Positions 36,934-46,050 of a stretch of DNA of 64,000 nucleotides are shown piece by piece (positions within the stretch are counted from its first letter, which is position 1; each line of letters begins with the position of its first letter). The stretch lies in NCBI GenBank assembly GCA_046350655.1, contig JAXMAB010000005.1, positions 248,001 to 312,000 of the forward strand, given 5' to 3'. The translations under genes were made by a program, and so were the position numbers. This DNA comes from JAEUHO01 sp046350655. Lineage in GTDB: Bacteria > Planctomycetota > PLA2 > JAEUHO01. The notes under the pieces were generated by a model. The model searched no databases and was not told where the DNA came from. It saw nothing but the letters and a program-made list of their open reading frames with translations.

Positions 36934-38610
36934 ATGCGCGCCCACCGTATCGCCACCGTCACGTTCGCGGCGCTCGTCGCGCTGGCCTCGTCGGCCGCCC
37001 CCGCCCGGGCCGACGCCGTCGCCGACGGGAAGCGGTTCGTCAAGGAGCGCCGTTGGATCCCGGCCGCCGAGGCGTTCGCGGACGCGCTGAAGGCCTCCCC
37101 CGCGAACCGCGACGCGGCCGTCGGGCTCGCCCGCGCCGCCGCCGAGGGACGCCTCGCCGACCGCTACGACCTCGCGACCTCGTCCCTCGGCGCCGTCCTC
37201 CGGGCGAGCCCCGACGACCGCGAGGCCCGCCTGGCCTACGGGTACCTCTTCCTCGCGCGCGCGAGCGTCGACCACCGCTACCGCGCGGACGCCCAGGAGC
37301 AGTTCCAGAAGCTCCTGCGGGCCAAGGCCGACGACGCCGACGCCGCCATCGGGCTCGCCCGCTACTTCTTCTTCGGCGGCGAGTACGAGCGCGCCAACGC
37401 GACCCTCGACGACGTCCTCAAGCGCGAGCCCGCGAACGCGAACGCGCACTTCTGGAAGGGCACCCTCGCCTACGACCAGGCGAAGGAGGCCCTCCAGGGC
37501 GGCATGACGCCCGCGGTGATCGCCGGCTTCAAGGCCGCCGCCGCCTCGTTCGGCGAGGCGACGAAGGCCGACCCGTCGCGCGCGGACGCGTGGATCAACC
37601 TCGCGTACGCCAACCAGTACCTGCTCGGCGCGGAGCCCACGCGCGAGGGCGCGGTCGAGAACGCCTACCTGAAGGCCCTCGACGCCGACCCGAGCGACGA
37701 CGCCCCGATGCGCGGCCTCTCGTCGCTCTACTCGAACCGCTCGGAGAAGTACGCGGAGATCGTCGCGCGGCTCGCGAAGGAGCGTCCGAAGTCGCCGGCG
37801 GTCCTGTTCGCGTTCGCCGTCCAGGCCAAGGCCGCCGGCAAGTTCGACGACGCCCTCGCGGCGCTCAAGACGTACGTCGAGGGCGCGCGCAACCCCGCCC
37901 GCGGCTGGTTCGAGATGGCCGAGATCCTCCGCGAGAAGAAGGAGGACCTGCCCGCCGCGCGCAAGGCGTACGAGGCCACGCTGAAGGCCGACCCGGCGTT
38001 CAGCCGCGCCGAGGTGGCCGTGGGCTGGCTGCTGCAGCCCATCCAGGAGAAGAGCCGCGACATGGTGCGCACCCCCGAGGACGCCCGCGCGCTCCTCAAG
38101 GAGTTCGACGCCCTGATCGCGCTCGCGCCGAAGAGCATCAACGCGCGCAACGACGCCGGCTTCTTCCTCCGCGAGGCCTACGACGCGACCGGCCGCAAGC
38201 ACAAGGACCTGCTCGACGCGTGCGTGGCGCGCTACGTCGCCGCCGCGGACCTCGTCGGCGAGTTCATGCCGGGCTACGAGCGGATCCCGTACGGCGACCG
38301 CCACGGCTTCGCGCAGGTGCTCAACGACACCGGGCTGATGTTCCAGTACTACCCGCCCGTCCAGGACCTGCGGAAGGCGGAGAAGTACTACCGCATGGCG
38401 ATGGACTGGACCGAGTTCGGCTACTGGGACGTCTACGGCAACATGATGAAGCTCCTCGACGCCGAGAAGCGCCTCGAGGACGCGGCGGTGTTCGCGGAGA
38501 ACTGCGCCGAGGGCATCAAGCAGCAGGACGGCACGCCGCAGGAGACGTTCCGCAAGATCGCGCAGGCCGACGCGGAGCGCCTCCGCAAGCTGATCGAGAA
38601 CCAGAAGTAG
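36934..38610 (+). CDS. Exported TPR-repeat protein
   Basis: The 558-residue product has a signal peptide (about 1-26, ending PARA) and a solenoid of TPR units throughout (for example WIPAAEAFADALKASPANRDA, AWINLAYANQYLLGAEPT and EMAEILREKKEDLPAARKAYEATLKADP), spaced at about 34-36 residues. No catalytic domain is seen. It is probably a periplasmic scaffold. The ATG at 36934 has GGAG 9 nt upstream. The 256-bp spacer to the divergent kinase gene holds no other gene. Confidence 0.82.
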   Translation: MRAHRIATVTFAALVALASSAAPARADAVADGKRFVKERRWIPAAEAFADALKASPANRDAAVGLARAAAEGRLADRYDLATSSLGAVLRASPDDREARLAYGYLFLARASVDHRYRADAQEQFQKLLRAKADDADAAIGLARYFFFGGEYERANATLDDVLKREPANANAHFWKGTLAYDQAKEALQGGMTPAVIAGFKAAAASFGEATKADPSRADAWINLAYANQYLLGAEPTREGAVENAYLKALDADPSDDAPMRGLSSLYSNRSEKYAEIVARLAKERPKSPAVLFAFAVQAKAAGKFDDALAALKTYVEGARNPARGWFEMAEILREKKEDLPAARKAYEATLKADPAFSRAEVAVGWLLQPIQEKSRDMVRTPEDARALLKEFDALIALAPKSINARNDAGFFLREAYDATGRKHKDLLDACVARYVAAADLVGEFMPGYERIPYGDRHGFAQVLNDTGLMFQYYPPVQDLRKAEKYYRMAMDWTEFGYWDVYGNMMKLLDAEKRLEDAAVFAENCAEGIKQQDGTPQETFRKIAQADAERLRKLIENQK

Positions 38611-39247
38611 CCCTCGACGCGGCGGCCGGCGATCCGGACGGACCGCGAGACCCGGCGGCCGACGCCGGGCCATCGCCTCCGTCGTCCATCGGCGCGTCCC
38701 GCGGGCGGCCTCGAGGGCCGCGCCCTACGGGCCCCCGCGTCGAGCAACGTCTTGCGAACCACGCCCACGCGCCGCGTCCAGCGACGGCGTCACGGTACCC
38801 CTGGGACGCGCGCCGCGTCACGCGCCGTCGTCGCGACGGAACGGTCGCCTCACGTCGATCGCATCGAAGGACCGTCGCGTGCGCGCGTACGCGAGGCCCG
38901 GCCGGCTGCGCGGGGCCGTCGCGTCCCACCGACGTCGCCGCGACTCGCGGCCACGCGCCGCGTCGATCGATCGCGTCGCGAGGATCCGCCGCGGGTCGAC
39001 CGATCGGGATCTTGTCCGCTGGAGAATGTGGCGTATAGTCAACGCAATTGACGGTTGGACGGCATTCTTCGTAGGGGCGGGCCTTGCGCCCGCCCGCGCC
39101 GGACCGCCCCTCGATGCGGCACGGGCGGGGGCCGCGTGCTCGTCGGCCGACGCGCGCGAGGCGGCCCGCGGCGGCGGGCGGGCCTCGCGGTCCCGGGAGC
39201 GGGGCCGCGATCCCGGGGGAACGCGGCGCGTACGCGGGGTGGGACGG
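38611..39247. other. Intergenic region with repeat elements and a low-G+C patch
   Basis: No gene is visible in 637 bp. It holds a diverged copy of the 95-bp element (from GACCGCGAGACCCGG at 38641 to the core GGGCGGCCTCGAGGGCCGCG near 38701-38720) and a second partial copy beginning TACGCGAGGCCCGGCC near 38887. A small AT-rich patch with inverted repeat GTCAA-CGCAA-TTGAC lies near 39038-39052. A perfect-looking palindromic unit GGGGCGGGCC-TTGCGCCCGCCC at 39074-39095 resembles REP sequences seen in many genomes. Confidence 0.7.
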
Positions 39248-40441
39248 TCAGGGCTGCGGCGTCGCCTCCGCGCCCCCGCCGGGCCCCTCCGCCCGCGCGG
39301 CCTTGCGCGCGGCCGCGGTGCGCCCGTAGTGCTGGCGGTAGATCCGGATGACCGAGAGGACGAAGGCCGCGAGCAACGGGCCGAACACGATGCCGCTCGC
39401 GCCGAAGAGCCCGATGCCGGAGAAGACGCCGAAGAAGAGGAGCAGCGGGTGCACGCCGGCCGCGCCCGCCTTGCGGATGAGCCACGGGCGCAGCAGGTTG
39501 TCGGACGAGCCGATCACGACGATGCCGAACGCGACCAGGAACCACCCGGAGACGGGCGAGCCCGTCGCGAGGAAGTAGGCCGCGACCGGCGCCCACACGA
39601 ACGCCGAGCCGCCGACGGGCAGCAGCGACAGCACGCCCATCACGAACCCCCAGAGCAGGGGCGACGAGACGCCCGTCACCCAGAACGCGAGGCCGCCGAG
39701 GGTGCCCTGGATCGCGGAGGTCGCGAGGCCCCCGACGATCGCGGCGAACGCCGTCGAGCGCAGCGTCTCGAGGATGTCCTTCGTGTCCGCCTCGGGCATC
39801 GGGAGCATGTCGACGACGATCTGGCGGATCGCGTCGCCGTCGCGCAGCAGCACGAACAGCGTCGCGAGCATGATGAGGAAGCCGAAGAGGAGCGTCGCGA
39901 AGCCGTAGACGAAGCCCACGGCGCCGCGGGCGAACGGCTGGCCGAGCTCGGCCGTGGCGGCGTCGGCGACGCCGCGGAGGTTCGTGTCGAAGGACGCGAG
40001 CTGCCGGTCGACCTTCACGCGGATCTCGTCGAGGCTCGGGTGCTCGGCGAAGAACGTCTCCCAGCGGTCGGGGGCGGTCGGCGCGGCGTCGGCCGGGGCG
40101 CCGGGCTCCGCGGCCGGCGTGGCGGGCGCGGCCGCGGTCGGCTTGCGTCCGGTCTCGACGGCGCGGGAGACGGCGACGGCCTGCTGCGCGACCGCGCCGC
40201 CGACCACGACGAGGGGCGCGACGACGAACAGGGCCACGCCCAGCGTGACGAGGGTCGCGGCCAGGCGGGGGCGCCCGAGGCGCGAGGCGAGCCGCCGGTA
40301 CGTGCCGCCGGTGACCGTCGCGAGGCACATCGCCCAGGCGATCGGGACGATGAACGGCCAGAGCAGGAGGCCGAGCGCCCACACCGTCAGGATGGTCGCC
40401 GCGAAGAGCAGCAGCGCCAGGTACATGTTGCGGCGGTCCAC
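39248..40441 (-). CDS. AI-2E family transporter (PerM-like membrane protein)
   Basis: The 397-residue product has the topology of AI-2E/PerM proteins: two N-terminal membrane segments (LALLLFAATILTVWALGLLL and the following IVPIAWAMCLA), a large loop with low-complexity Ala/Pro, and later membrane segments with the conserved DGDAIRQIVVDMLPM, FVMGVLSLLPVGGSAFVWAPVAAYFL and GASGIVFGPLLAAFVL. The family includes transporters of AI-2 and sodium exporters, so the substrate is not settled. The GTG at 40441 follows GGAG by 7 nt and is preferred over the ATG at 40426. Confidence 0.88.
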   Translation of the reverse strand: MDRRNMYLALLLFAATILTVWALGLLLWPFIVPIAWAMCLATVTGGTYRRLASRLGRPRLAATLVTLGVALFVVAPLVVVGGAVAQQAVAVSRAVETGRKPTAAAPATPAAEPGAPADAAPTAPDRWETFFAEHPSLDEIRVKVDRQLASFDTNLRGVADAATAELGQPFARGAVGFVYGFATLLFGFLIMLATLFVLLRDGDAIRQIVVDMLPMPEADTKDILETLRSTAFAAIVGGLATSAIQGTLGGLAFWVTGVSSPLLWGFVMGVLSLLPVGGSAFVWAPVAAYFLATGSPVSGWFLVAFGIVVIGSSDNLLRPWLIRKAGAAGVHPLLLFFGVFSGIGLFGASGIVFGPLLAAFVLSVIRIYRQHYGRTAAARKAARAEGPGGGAEATPQP

Positions 40442-40511
40442 GGTGCGTCTCCGGGCCCCTCTCGTACCACGGGCCCCGCGACGGCGTAAGGCCCCCACCC
40501 CGCCCGGCCCG

Positions 40512-40517
40512 TATCCT
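40512..40517 (+). promoter_or_regulatory. Putative -10 box TATCCT of the quinone oxidoreductase gene
   Basis: TATCCT ends 8 nt before the ATG at 40526 with no ribosome site between, consistent with a leaderless message. The same TATCCTGCGCG sequence precedes the gene at 23789. Confidence 0.4.
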
Positions 40518-40525
40518 GCGCGGCC

Positions 40526-41560
40526 ATGCGCGCCATCGTCATCCCCCGCAACGGCCCGCCCGAGGTCTTCGAGGAGCGGGAGCTCCCGGACCGCCACCTC
40601 GCGCCGAAGGACGTCCGGATCCGCGTCGAGGCCGCCGGGGTCAACTTCGCCGACCTCATGGCCCGCGTCGGGCTGTACCCGGACGCGCCGAAGGAGATGC
40701 CCTACGCGCCGGGCTACGAGGTCGCGGGCGTCGTGGAGGAGGTCGGCGCGAAGGTCGAGCCGCCCGTGGTGGTCGGCGCGCGGGTCGTGGCGGCCACGCG
40801 GTTCTGGGGGTACGCCGACCGCGTCCGGACCCCGTCCTACACGGTCGCGGTGCTCCCCGCGAACGTCCCGTTCCCGGTCGCGGCGGCCCTGCCCGTCAAC
40901 TACCTCACCGCCTACCTCGGTCTGCTCCACGTGGGCAACGCGCGCCCGGGCGAGCGGGTGCTGGTGCACGGCGGCGCGGGCGGCGTGGGGCTCGCGACGC
41001 TCGACCTCGCGCGCGGGCAGGAGCTCGAGCTCTACGCGACGGCCGGCAGCGACGAGAAGTGCCGGATGCTCGAGGCGAAGGGCGTCGTGAAGGCGGTCAA
41101 CTACCGCGCGTCCGACTACGAGGTCGAGCTGCGCGCGGCCACCCGCGGGCACGGCATGCACCTGATCCTCGACCCGCTGGGCCCCGAATCGTTCGAGAAG
41201 GGGCTGCGCCTCCTCGCGCCCCTCGGACGGATCGTCTGCTTCGGCTTCTCCGACCTCGTCACGGGCAAGAAGCGCAACCTCTGGCACGCCGTGACGTCGA
41301 TCCTCGGCAAGCAGAAGGTGAACCCGATCACCCTGATGACGAAGAACGCCGGCGTCTTCGGCCTCAACCTCGCGCACCTGTGGGAGGAGCGCGACCTCCT
41401 CTCGCGCGGCCTCGCGACGCTGGTCGAGCGCGCGGCGGCGGGCACCGTCACGCCGACGATCTCGGCGACCTATCCCCTGACCGCGGCGGGCGCGGCGCGC
41501 GCCCACCACGACCTCCACGACCGCAAGAACGTCGGCAAGGTCGTGCTCGTCCGCGGGTGA
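40526..41560 (+). CDS. Medium-chain NAD(P)H:quinone oxidoreductase-like zinc-independent dehydrogenase
   Basis: The 344-residue protein matches the VAT-1/quinone oxidoreductase branch of the medium-chain dehydrogenases: N-terminal GPPEVFEERELP, VEAAGVNFADLMARVGLYP, APGYEVAGVVEEVG, then the Rossmann motif VLVHGGAGGVGLATLDLA, DEKCRMLEAKG and ILDPLGPESFEKGLRLLAPLGRIVCFG. The zinc-binding residues of alcohol dehydrogenases are absent. It likely reduces a quinone or enone with NADPH in the cytoplasm. It is single and its message may be leaderless. Confidence 0.9.
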   Translation: MRAIVIPRNGPPEVFEERELPDRHLAPKDVRIRVEAAGVNFADLMARVGLYPDAPKEMPYAPGYEVAGVVEEVGAKVEPPVVVGARVVAATRFWGYADRVRTPSYTVAVLPANVPFPVAAALPVNYLTAYLGLLHVGNARPGERVLVHGGAGGVGLATLDLARGQELELYATAGSDEKCRMLEAKGVVKAVNYRASDYEVELRAATRGHGMHLILDPLGPESFEKGLRLLAPLGRIVCFGFSDLVTGKKRNLWHAVTSILGKQKVNPITLMTKNAGVFGLNLAHLWEERDLLSRGLATLVERAAAGTVTPTISATYPLTAAGAARAHHDLHDRKNVGKVVLVRG

Positions 41561-41790
41561 ACCGAGGCGGGCGCGGAGGCCCCCGCGTTCGACGGGCGTC
41601 GATGCGACCGGCGGGCGGCCGCAAGGGCCGCGCCCTACGGGTCGTCGCGGCCCGCGGCGGCACGTTCTCGGCGCCCACGCACCGCATGGAGCCAGGTCGC
41701 CGCGACCCGGGGGCCGCGCCGCAGGTCGATCCCGTCCGGGGTCCGTCGCGTGCAGGGGACCGCGAGGCCCGACGGCCGCCGGGCCTCGCG
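41561..41790. repeat. Intergenic repeat element copy
   Basis: A partial copy of the 95-bp element lies at about 41590-41645, with the core GGGCGGCCGCAAGGGCCGCG and GCCCTACGGG. Two copies of the dispersed motif lie close to each other in opposite orientation (GGGACCGCGAGGCCCG near 41756, GGGCCTCGCGTCACCCC near 41780). No gene is seen. Confidence 0.7.
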
Positions 41791-42348
41791 TCACCCCGCG
41801 GGGACCGTGACCCGACGGCGTGGACGGGCCGGGCCGTCGCCCTCGGCGAGGCGGACGCCCTCGAGCTCGAGCAGCCCCCGCTTCCACCGGAGGTCGCCGG
41901 TGAAGCCCCCGAGGCCGCCGTCGCTCGAGACGACGCGGTGGCAGGGGATGAGCAGCGGGACCGGATTGCGACCGCAGGCCTGGCCGACGGCGCGGGACGC
42001 CGCGGGCTTCTTCAGCGCCTTCGCGAGGCGGGCGTAGGGCCGGACCTCGCCGCGCGGGATCTTCTGGATCTCGCGCCACACGCGGGCGGAGAACGTCCCC
42101 TCGGGCAGGACCACCGGCACGGAGGTCGGGTCGGGCCCGCCGTCGAGGTAGGCCTTGATCGCGTGCGCGGCCTGGCGCGTCGCGGGCCCGGGGCCGACCA
42201 GCTCGGCCTCGGGGAACACCTCGGCGAGCTCTCGTTCGAACCGCGCGAGCTCGTCGCCGAGGTGCACGCGGACCACGCCGTAGGGCGAGGCCGCGACGCA
42301 GACGGCCCCGAGGATCGGGACGCCGACGCGCATCACCTGGAGTCGCAT
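41791..42348 (-). CDS. ogt: Methylated-DNA--protein-cysteine methyltransferase
   Basis: The enzyme removes the methyl group from O6-methylguanine in DNA by transfer to its own cysteine. The 185-residue product has the acceptor Cys in LIPCHRVV, preceded by SRAVGQACGRNPVP, the Asn hinge, and followed by LGGFTGDLRWKRGLLELEG. The N-terminal domain is present (AASPYGVVRVHLGDELARFE). The ATG at 42348 has GAGGAG ahead. It stands at the edge of the porin array, with the first porin terminator just upstream of it. Confidence 0.93.
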   Translation of the reverse strand: MRLQVMRVGVPILGAVCVAASPYGVVRVHLGDELARFERELAEVFPEAELVGPGPATRQAAHAIKAYLDGGPDPTSVPVVLPEGTFSARVWREIQKIPRGEVRPYARLAKALKKPAASRAVGQACGRNPVPLLIPCHRVVSSDGGLGGFTGDLRWKRGLLELEGVRLAEGDGPARPRRRVTVPAG

Positions 42349-42429
42349 GTACCGCTCCTCGTCCGGCCGCGACGCCGCCGCGCCCCGCCGACCGGCCCCG
42401 CCTCCCCCATCGTAGCCCTCGAAAGCGAA

Positions 42430-42457
42430 GGAGGCCGGCCCCGAAGGGCCGGCCTCC
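42430..42457 (-). terminator. Terminator of porin gene 1
   Basis: A perfect 12-bp stem GGAGGCCGGCCC with loop CGAA lies 22 nt after the porin 1 stop. It differs from the terminators of the other five copies and has only a weak T-run (TTCGCTTTC) on the minus strand. Confidence 0.75.
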
Positions 42458-42478
42458 GCGTGGATCAGCCGCGTGCGC

Positions 42479-43849
42479 CTAGAGGGCGAGCTGCCACTGC
42501 AGGCGGATCATCACCGCGTCGCTGTCGTAGCTCGACGAGTAGCCGGCGTACGTGTCCGCGATCGCGTTGACGTCGTCGCTCGTGATGAACGCCACGTCGA
42601 GGGTCACCTTGTCGGCGTGCCCGTCGATGTAGTAGTTCACCGCGACGCCGATCTCGTCGGCGGAGAGGTTCGAGTCGCTGACCTCGTAGTGGTCGTAGCG
42701 GGCCGCGATCTCCCAGGCCGTGCCCGGGAAGAGATAGCCGGCCTGCGCGAGCCACGAGAAGCCGTCGGTGTCACCGAAGTTGTCGCTCGTCCAGTCGAAG
42801 GCGCTGTAGGCCGCCGTGAACGAGAAGCCGCCCCAGGCGAAGGCCGCGTCCACGCCCCACGTGAGGCGGTCGGCGAACTTCAGGAACGGGTTCTCCTGCG
42901 CGTGGTCGGTGTAGTAGTGCGCCCAGGCGCCGATCGAGGCCGCCCACTCGCACTCGTGCGAGCGCAGCGCGCCCTCCTCGTAGCCGAGGTGACCCTTGAT
43001 GTCCCAGTTCACGCGCGCCGAGTAGGCGAAGCAGTCCGACGTCGTGCCGTCGAGCACGTTGCGGTGCACGGGGCCGTCGCCGTTCGTGACGCCGAGCATG
43101 TACTGCCACTCGCCGTCGCAGCCGAAGGCGCCGTGGAGCAGGAAGCCGTAGTCACGGTTGCGGTCGCTGTAGCCCGGCATCGTCTGGCCGATGAAGGCCG
43201 ACGCGAGCGAGATGTCGACGAACTGCTGCATCTCGGGGGGCGTCATGAGCTGACGCGTCGTCGGCGTCTTCACGAGGCCCATGCGGAAGATCGCGTACGG
43301 GCTCGTCTCGTACTCGATCCAGCCCTCGCGCAGCGTGCCGTAGTAGTCGGACGCCGACGTCGCGCCGTTCGGGAGCTCGCCGAAGACCTGACCGTTCCCG
43401 GCGAAGGCGAACTCGGTGGTGGCCGAGCTCAGCCCGTTCCGGTTGTCGACCCACAGGCCGCTGTGGCCGAACTCGAGCTCGGCGTAGTAGTGGACGTCGC
43501 AGGTCGCGTCGCCCGAGAACTTCAGCGTGGCGCGCGGCAGGGAGAAGCCCGACAGGTCGCCGCCCGGGCGGGGCTCGGTCGCCGTGTCGTCCCAGTCGAA
43601 GCCCTCCCAGCGCGTCTGCAGCGTCAGGTTGATCTTCATCAGGAACGAGCCGCCGCGGATCCAGAAGCCGCCGTCGTAGCCGGCCTGGCCCGCACCGCCG
43701 ACGAGCGAGGCGTCGGCCTTCGACGAGGCGAGATAGGCGTCGACGGCCGACTGGACTTCACGGGACGACGTGTCGGCGAGTGCCGGCGTGGCGAACGCGG
43801 CCAGGGCGAGCACGCCACCGGCCAGGGACATCGAGACGATCGATCGCAT
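42479..43849 (-). CDS. OprP/OprO-like porin 1 (tandem paralogue, leader class A)
   Basis: The 456-residue product has a signal peptide (MRSIVSMSLAGGVLALAAFATPALA) and then the mature start DTSSREVQSAVDAYL, a conserved beta-barrel scaffold with GYDGGFWIRGGSFLMKINL and GFDWDD, and a terminal strand MIRLQWQLAL. Alternating aromatic strands and this terminal strand mark an outer-membrane barrel of the phosphate-selective porin (OprO/P) type. Substrate is not shown by sequence. A nearly invariant middle region (GTLREGWIEYETSP to HYYTDH) and variable loops are shared with five paralogues. The ribosome site AGGAGG is 5 nt before the ATG. A fixed 44-nt leader follows a TACAAG box. Confidence 0.88.
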   Translation of the reverse strand: MRSIVSMSLAGGVLALAAFATPALADTSSREVQSAVDAYLASSKADASLVGGAGQAGYDGGFWIRGGSFLMKINLTLQTRWEGFDWDDTATEPRPGGDLSGFSLPRATLKFSGDATCDVHYYAELEFGHSGLWVDNRNGLSSATTEFAFAGNGQVFGELPNGATSASDYYGTLREGWIEYETSPYAIFRMGLVKTPTTRQLMTPPEMQQFVDISLASAFIGQTMPGYSDRNRDYGFLLHGAFGCDGEWQYMLGVTNGDGPVHRNVLDGTTSDCFAYSARVNWDIKGHLGYEEGALRSHECEWAASIGAWAHYYTDHAQENPFLKFADRLTWGVDAAFAWGGFSFTAAYSAFDWTSDNFGDTDGFSWLAQAGYLFPGTAWEIAARYDHYEVSDSNLSADEIGVAVNYYIDGHADKVTLDVAFITSDDVNAIADTYAGYSSSYDSDAVMIRLQWQLAL

Positions 43850-43887
43850 ACGGACCTCCTGCCGACCCTCCCGGGTCGAGACAGCGT

Positions 43888-43893
43888 CTTGTA
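43888..43893 (-). promoter_or_regulatory. Putative -10 box TACAAG of porin 1
   Basis: TACAAG lies so that TACAA begins exactly 44 nt upstream of the ATG; the same distance holds for porins 4 and 6, with different sequence between except for AGGAGGT. Confidence 0.5.
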
Positions 43894-43989
43894 ACGTGGC
43901 GAAGGTCCCATGGGAAGCCCGGCAGCCGCACCCCCGGTGGGACACGGGGCCGACTCCCCCACCCGCCACGCCCGGCGGCCGCCGTCATT

Positions 43990-44660
43990 CCGCTCCGCCG
44001 CGTGCCCCCCGGACGCTCGGCCCGGCGGCGTGCGGGTCCCGTAGGGCGTCGAGCCCCTCACTCCCCCTCGAATCGCGCCGGGCCTCGGGTTGTTTCCCTC
44101 GGTAGCGAGCGCCGGAACAGCCGCGCGAGGAGATGACAGTGGCAGCGTCAAAATGGAGACGCCCGGCCGATTTCTCGGCCGGGCGTCGTGGTCCGAAGGC
44201 GCATCGGCGCACCGCGTGTCGTTGGTTCGAGGCGGTTGGACGCATCGAAGGGGTCTGCGCGCGGCCCGGCGGCGCGCGGGTCCCGGGGCGTCGAGCCCCT
44301 TGCTTCCCCTCGAATCGCGTCGGGCCTCGGGTTGTTTCCCTCGGTAGCGAGCGCCGGAACAGCCGCGCGAGGAGATGACAGGGGCAGCGTCAAAAGAACG
44401 ACGCCCTGGACGCGCTCTGCCGCCCGCGTCGCTGGCACGCAAGGCGCGCTCGGCTCTAGGGGTCTGCGCGCGGCCCGGCGGCGCGCGGGCCCCGCGGGGC
44501 GTCGAGCCCCTCACTTCCCCTCGAATCGCGTCGGGCCTCGGGTTGTCTCCCTGGGTAGCGAGCGCCGGAACAGCCGCGCGAGGAGATGACAGTGGCAGCG
44601 CCAAAATGGAGACGCCCGGCCGAAGATCGGCCGGGCGTCGTCAACCTCAGTTCGTGTACG
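43990..44660 (-). repeat. Inter-porin repeat array 1 (about three 240-bp units)
   Basis: Units of about 200-245 bp are seen at about 43990-44230, 44246-44458 and 44459-44660. Each contains, on the plus strand, CTGCGCGCGGCCCGG, then CGTCGAGCCCCT, CGAATCGCG, CGGGCCTCGGGTTG, GGTAGCGAGCGCCGG, CCGCGCGAGGAGATGACA and GGCAGCGTCAAAA. After these comes the stem GACGCCCGGCCGA with its complement, which reads as hairpin plus T-run on the minus strand. In unit 2 the hairpin is broken (GACGCCCTGG). Small ORFs in the units look like shadows. No gene is seen. Confidence 0.85.
44611..44639 (-). terminator. Terminator of porin gene 2
   Basis: A perfect 13-bp stem GACGCCCGGCCGA with a 3-nt loop is followed on the minus strand by CTCCATTTTGG. 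It is the last repeat unit before the porin 2 stop (44664). Confidence 0.8.
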
Positions 44661-44663
44661 AAC

Positions 44664-46025
44664 TTAGAGTGCGAGCTGCCACTGCAGGCGGATCAGCACC
44701 GCGTCGCTGTCGAACGACGGCGAGTAGCCGGCGTACGTGTCACCGATCGGGTTGATGTCGTCGCTCGTGATGAACGCCACGTCGAGGGTCACCTTGTCGG
44801 CGTGCCCGTCGATGTAGTAGTTCACCGCCACGCCGATCTCGTCGGCCGAGGCGTCCGCGTCGTTGAGCTCGTAGTGGTCATAGCGGGCCGCGATCTCCCA
44901 GGCCGTGCCCGGGAAGAGGTAGCCGGCCTGCGCCAGCCACGAGAAGCCGTCGAGGTCGTTGAAGTTGTCGGTGCTCCACTCGAACGCGCTGTACGCCGCG
45001 GTGAACGAGAACCCGCCCCAGGCGAAGGCCGCGTCCACGCCCCACGTGAGGCGATCCGCGAACTTGCGGAAGGGGTTCTCGAAGTCGTGGTCGGTGTAGT
45101 AGTGCGCCCAGGCGCCGAGCGAAGCGGCCCACTCGCACTCGTGCGAGCGGAGCGCGCCCTCCTCGTAGCCGAGGTGACCCTTGATGTCCCAGTTCACGCG
45201 CGCCGAGTAGGCGAAGCAGTCGTCCGTCGTCCCGTCGAGCACGTTGCGGTGCACCGGGCCGTCGCCGTTCGTGACGCCGAGCATGTACTGCCACTCGCCG
45301 TCGCAGCCGAAGGCGCCGTGGAGCAGGAAGCCGTAGTCACGGTTGCGGTCGCTGTAGCCCGGCATCGTCTGGCCGATGAAGGCCGAGGCCAGCGAGATGT
45401 CGACGAACTGCTGCATCTCCGGGGGCGTCATGAGCTGACGCGTCGTCGGCGTCTTCACGAGACCCATGCGGAAGATGGCGTACGGGCTCGTCTCGTACTC
45501 GATCCAGCCCTCGCGCAGCGTGCCGTAGAGGTCCGACGCCGAGTCCGACCCGTTCGGGAGGCGGCCGTTGAACGCACCGGACCCGGCGAACGCGAACTGC
45601 GTCGTCAGCGACTGGAGGCCGCGCTCGTTGTCCGCCCACAGTCCGCTGTGGCCGAACTCGAGTTCGGCGTAGTAGTGGACGTCGCAGGTCGCGTCGCCCG
45701 AGAACTTCAGCGTGGCGCGCGGCAGCGAGAAGCCGGACAGGTCGCCGCCCGGGCTCGGCTCGACGGCCGAGTCGTCCCAGTCGAAGCCCTCCCAACGCGT
45801 CTGCAGCGTCAGGTTGATCTTCATCAGGAACGAGCCGCCGCGGATCCAGAAGCCGCCGTCATAGCCGGCCTGGCCCGCGCCGCCGACGAGCGAGGTGTCG
45901 GCCTTGGAGGAAGCGAGGTAGGCGTCCACCGCCGACTGGACCTCGCGCGACGACGTGTCGGCGAGCGCGGGGGTGGCGAACGAAGCCAGGGCGACGATGC
46001 CACCGGCGAGGAACAGACTGCGCAT
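44664..46025 (-). CDS. OprP/OprO-like porin 2 (tandem paralogue, leader class B)
   Basis: The 453-residue product has a shorter signal peptide (MRSLFLAGGIVALASFATPALA) and the same mature start DTSSREVQSAVDAYL and scaffold as porin 1. The variable segments differ, for example after LWADNERG and in the extracellular stretch ENPFRKFADRL. Its ribosome site is GGGAGGG, unlike the AGGAGG of class A. The promoter has TTGTCT, 16 nt and TAGCAT. An upstream palindrome CCGGGGCCCCGG is shared with porins 3 and 5. It ends with the scaffold strand LIRLQWQLAL and is followed by a terminator. Confidence 0.88.
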   Translation of the reverse strand: MRSLFLAGGIVALASFATPALADTSSREVQSAVDAYLASSKADTSLVGGAGQAGYDGGFWIRGGSFLMKINLTLQTRWEGFDWDDSAVEPSPGGDLSGFSLPRATLKFSGDATCDVHYYAELEFGHSGLWADNERGLQSLTTQFAFAGSGAFNGRLPNGSDSASDLYGTLREGWIEYETSPYAIFRMGLVKTPTTRQLMTPPEMQQFVDISLASAFIGQTMPGYSDRNRDYGFLLHGAFGCDGEWQYMLGVTNGDGPVHRNVLDGTTDDCFAYSARVNWDIKGHLGYEEGALRSHECEWAASLGAWAHYYTDHDFENPFRKFADRLTWGVDAAFAWGGFSFTAAYSAFEWSTDNFNDLDGFSWLAQAGYLFPGTAWEIAARYDHYELNDADASADEIGVAVNYYIDGHADKVTLDVAFITSDDINPIGDTYAGYSPSFDSDAVLIRLQWQLAL

Positions 46026-46050
46026 GAGGGACCCTCCCAGGTCAGCGGGG

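Noticed and set aside
43985..44589. Small repeated ORFs inside the inter-porin repeat units (MTVAASKWRRPADFS-like)
   Set aside because: They read through the terminator stem and end at variable points; there is no codon bias and units with frameshifts are as frequent, so they are by-products of the repeat.
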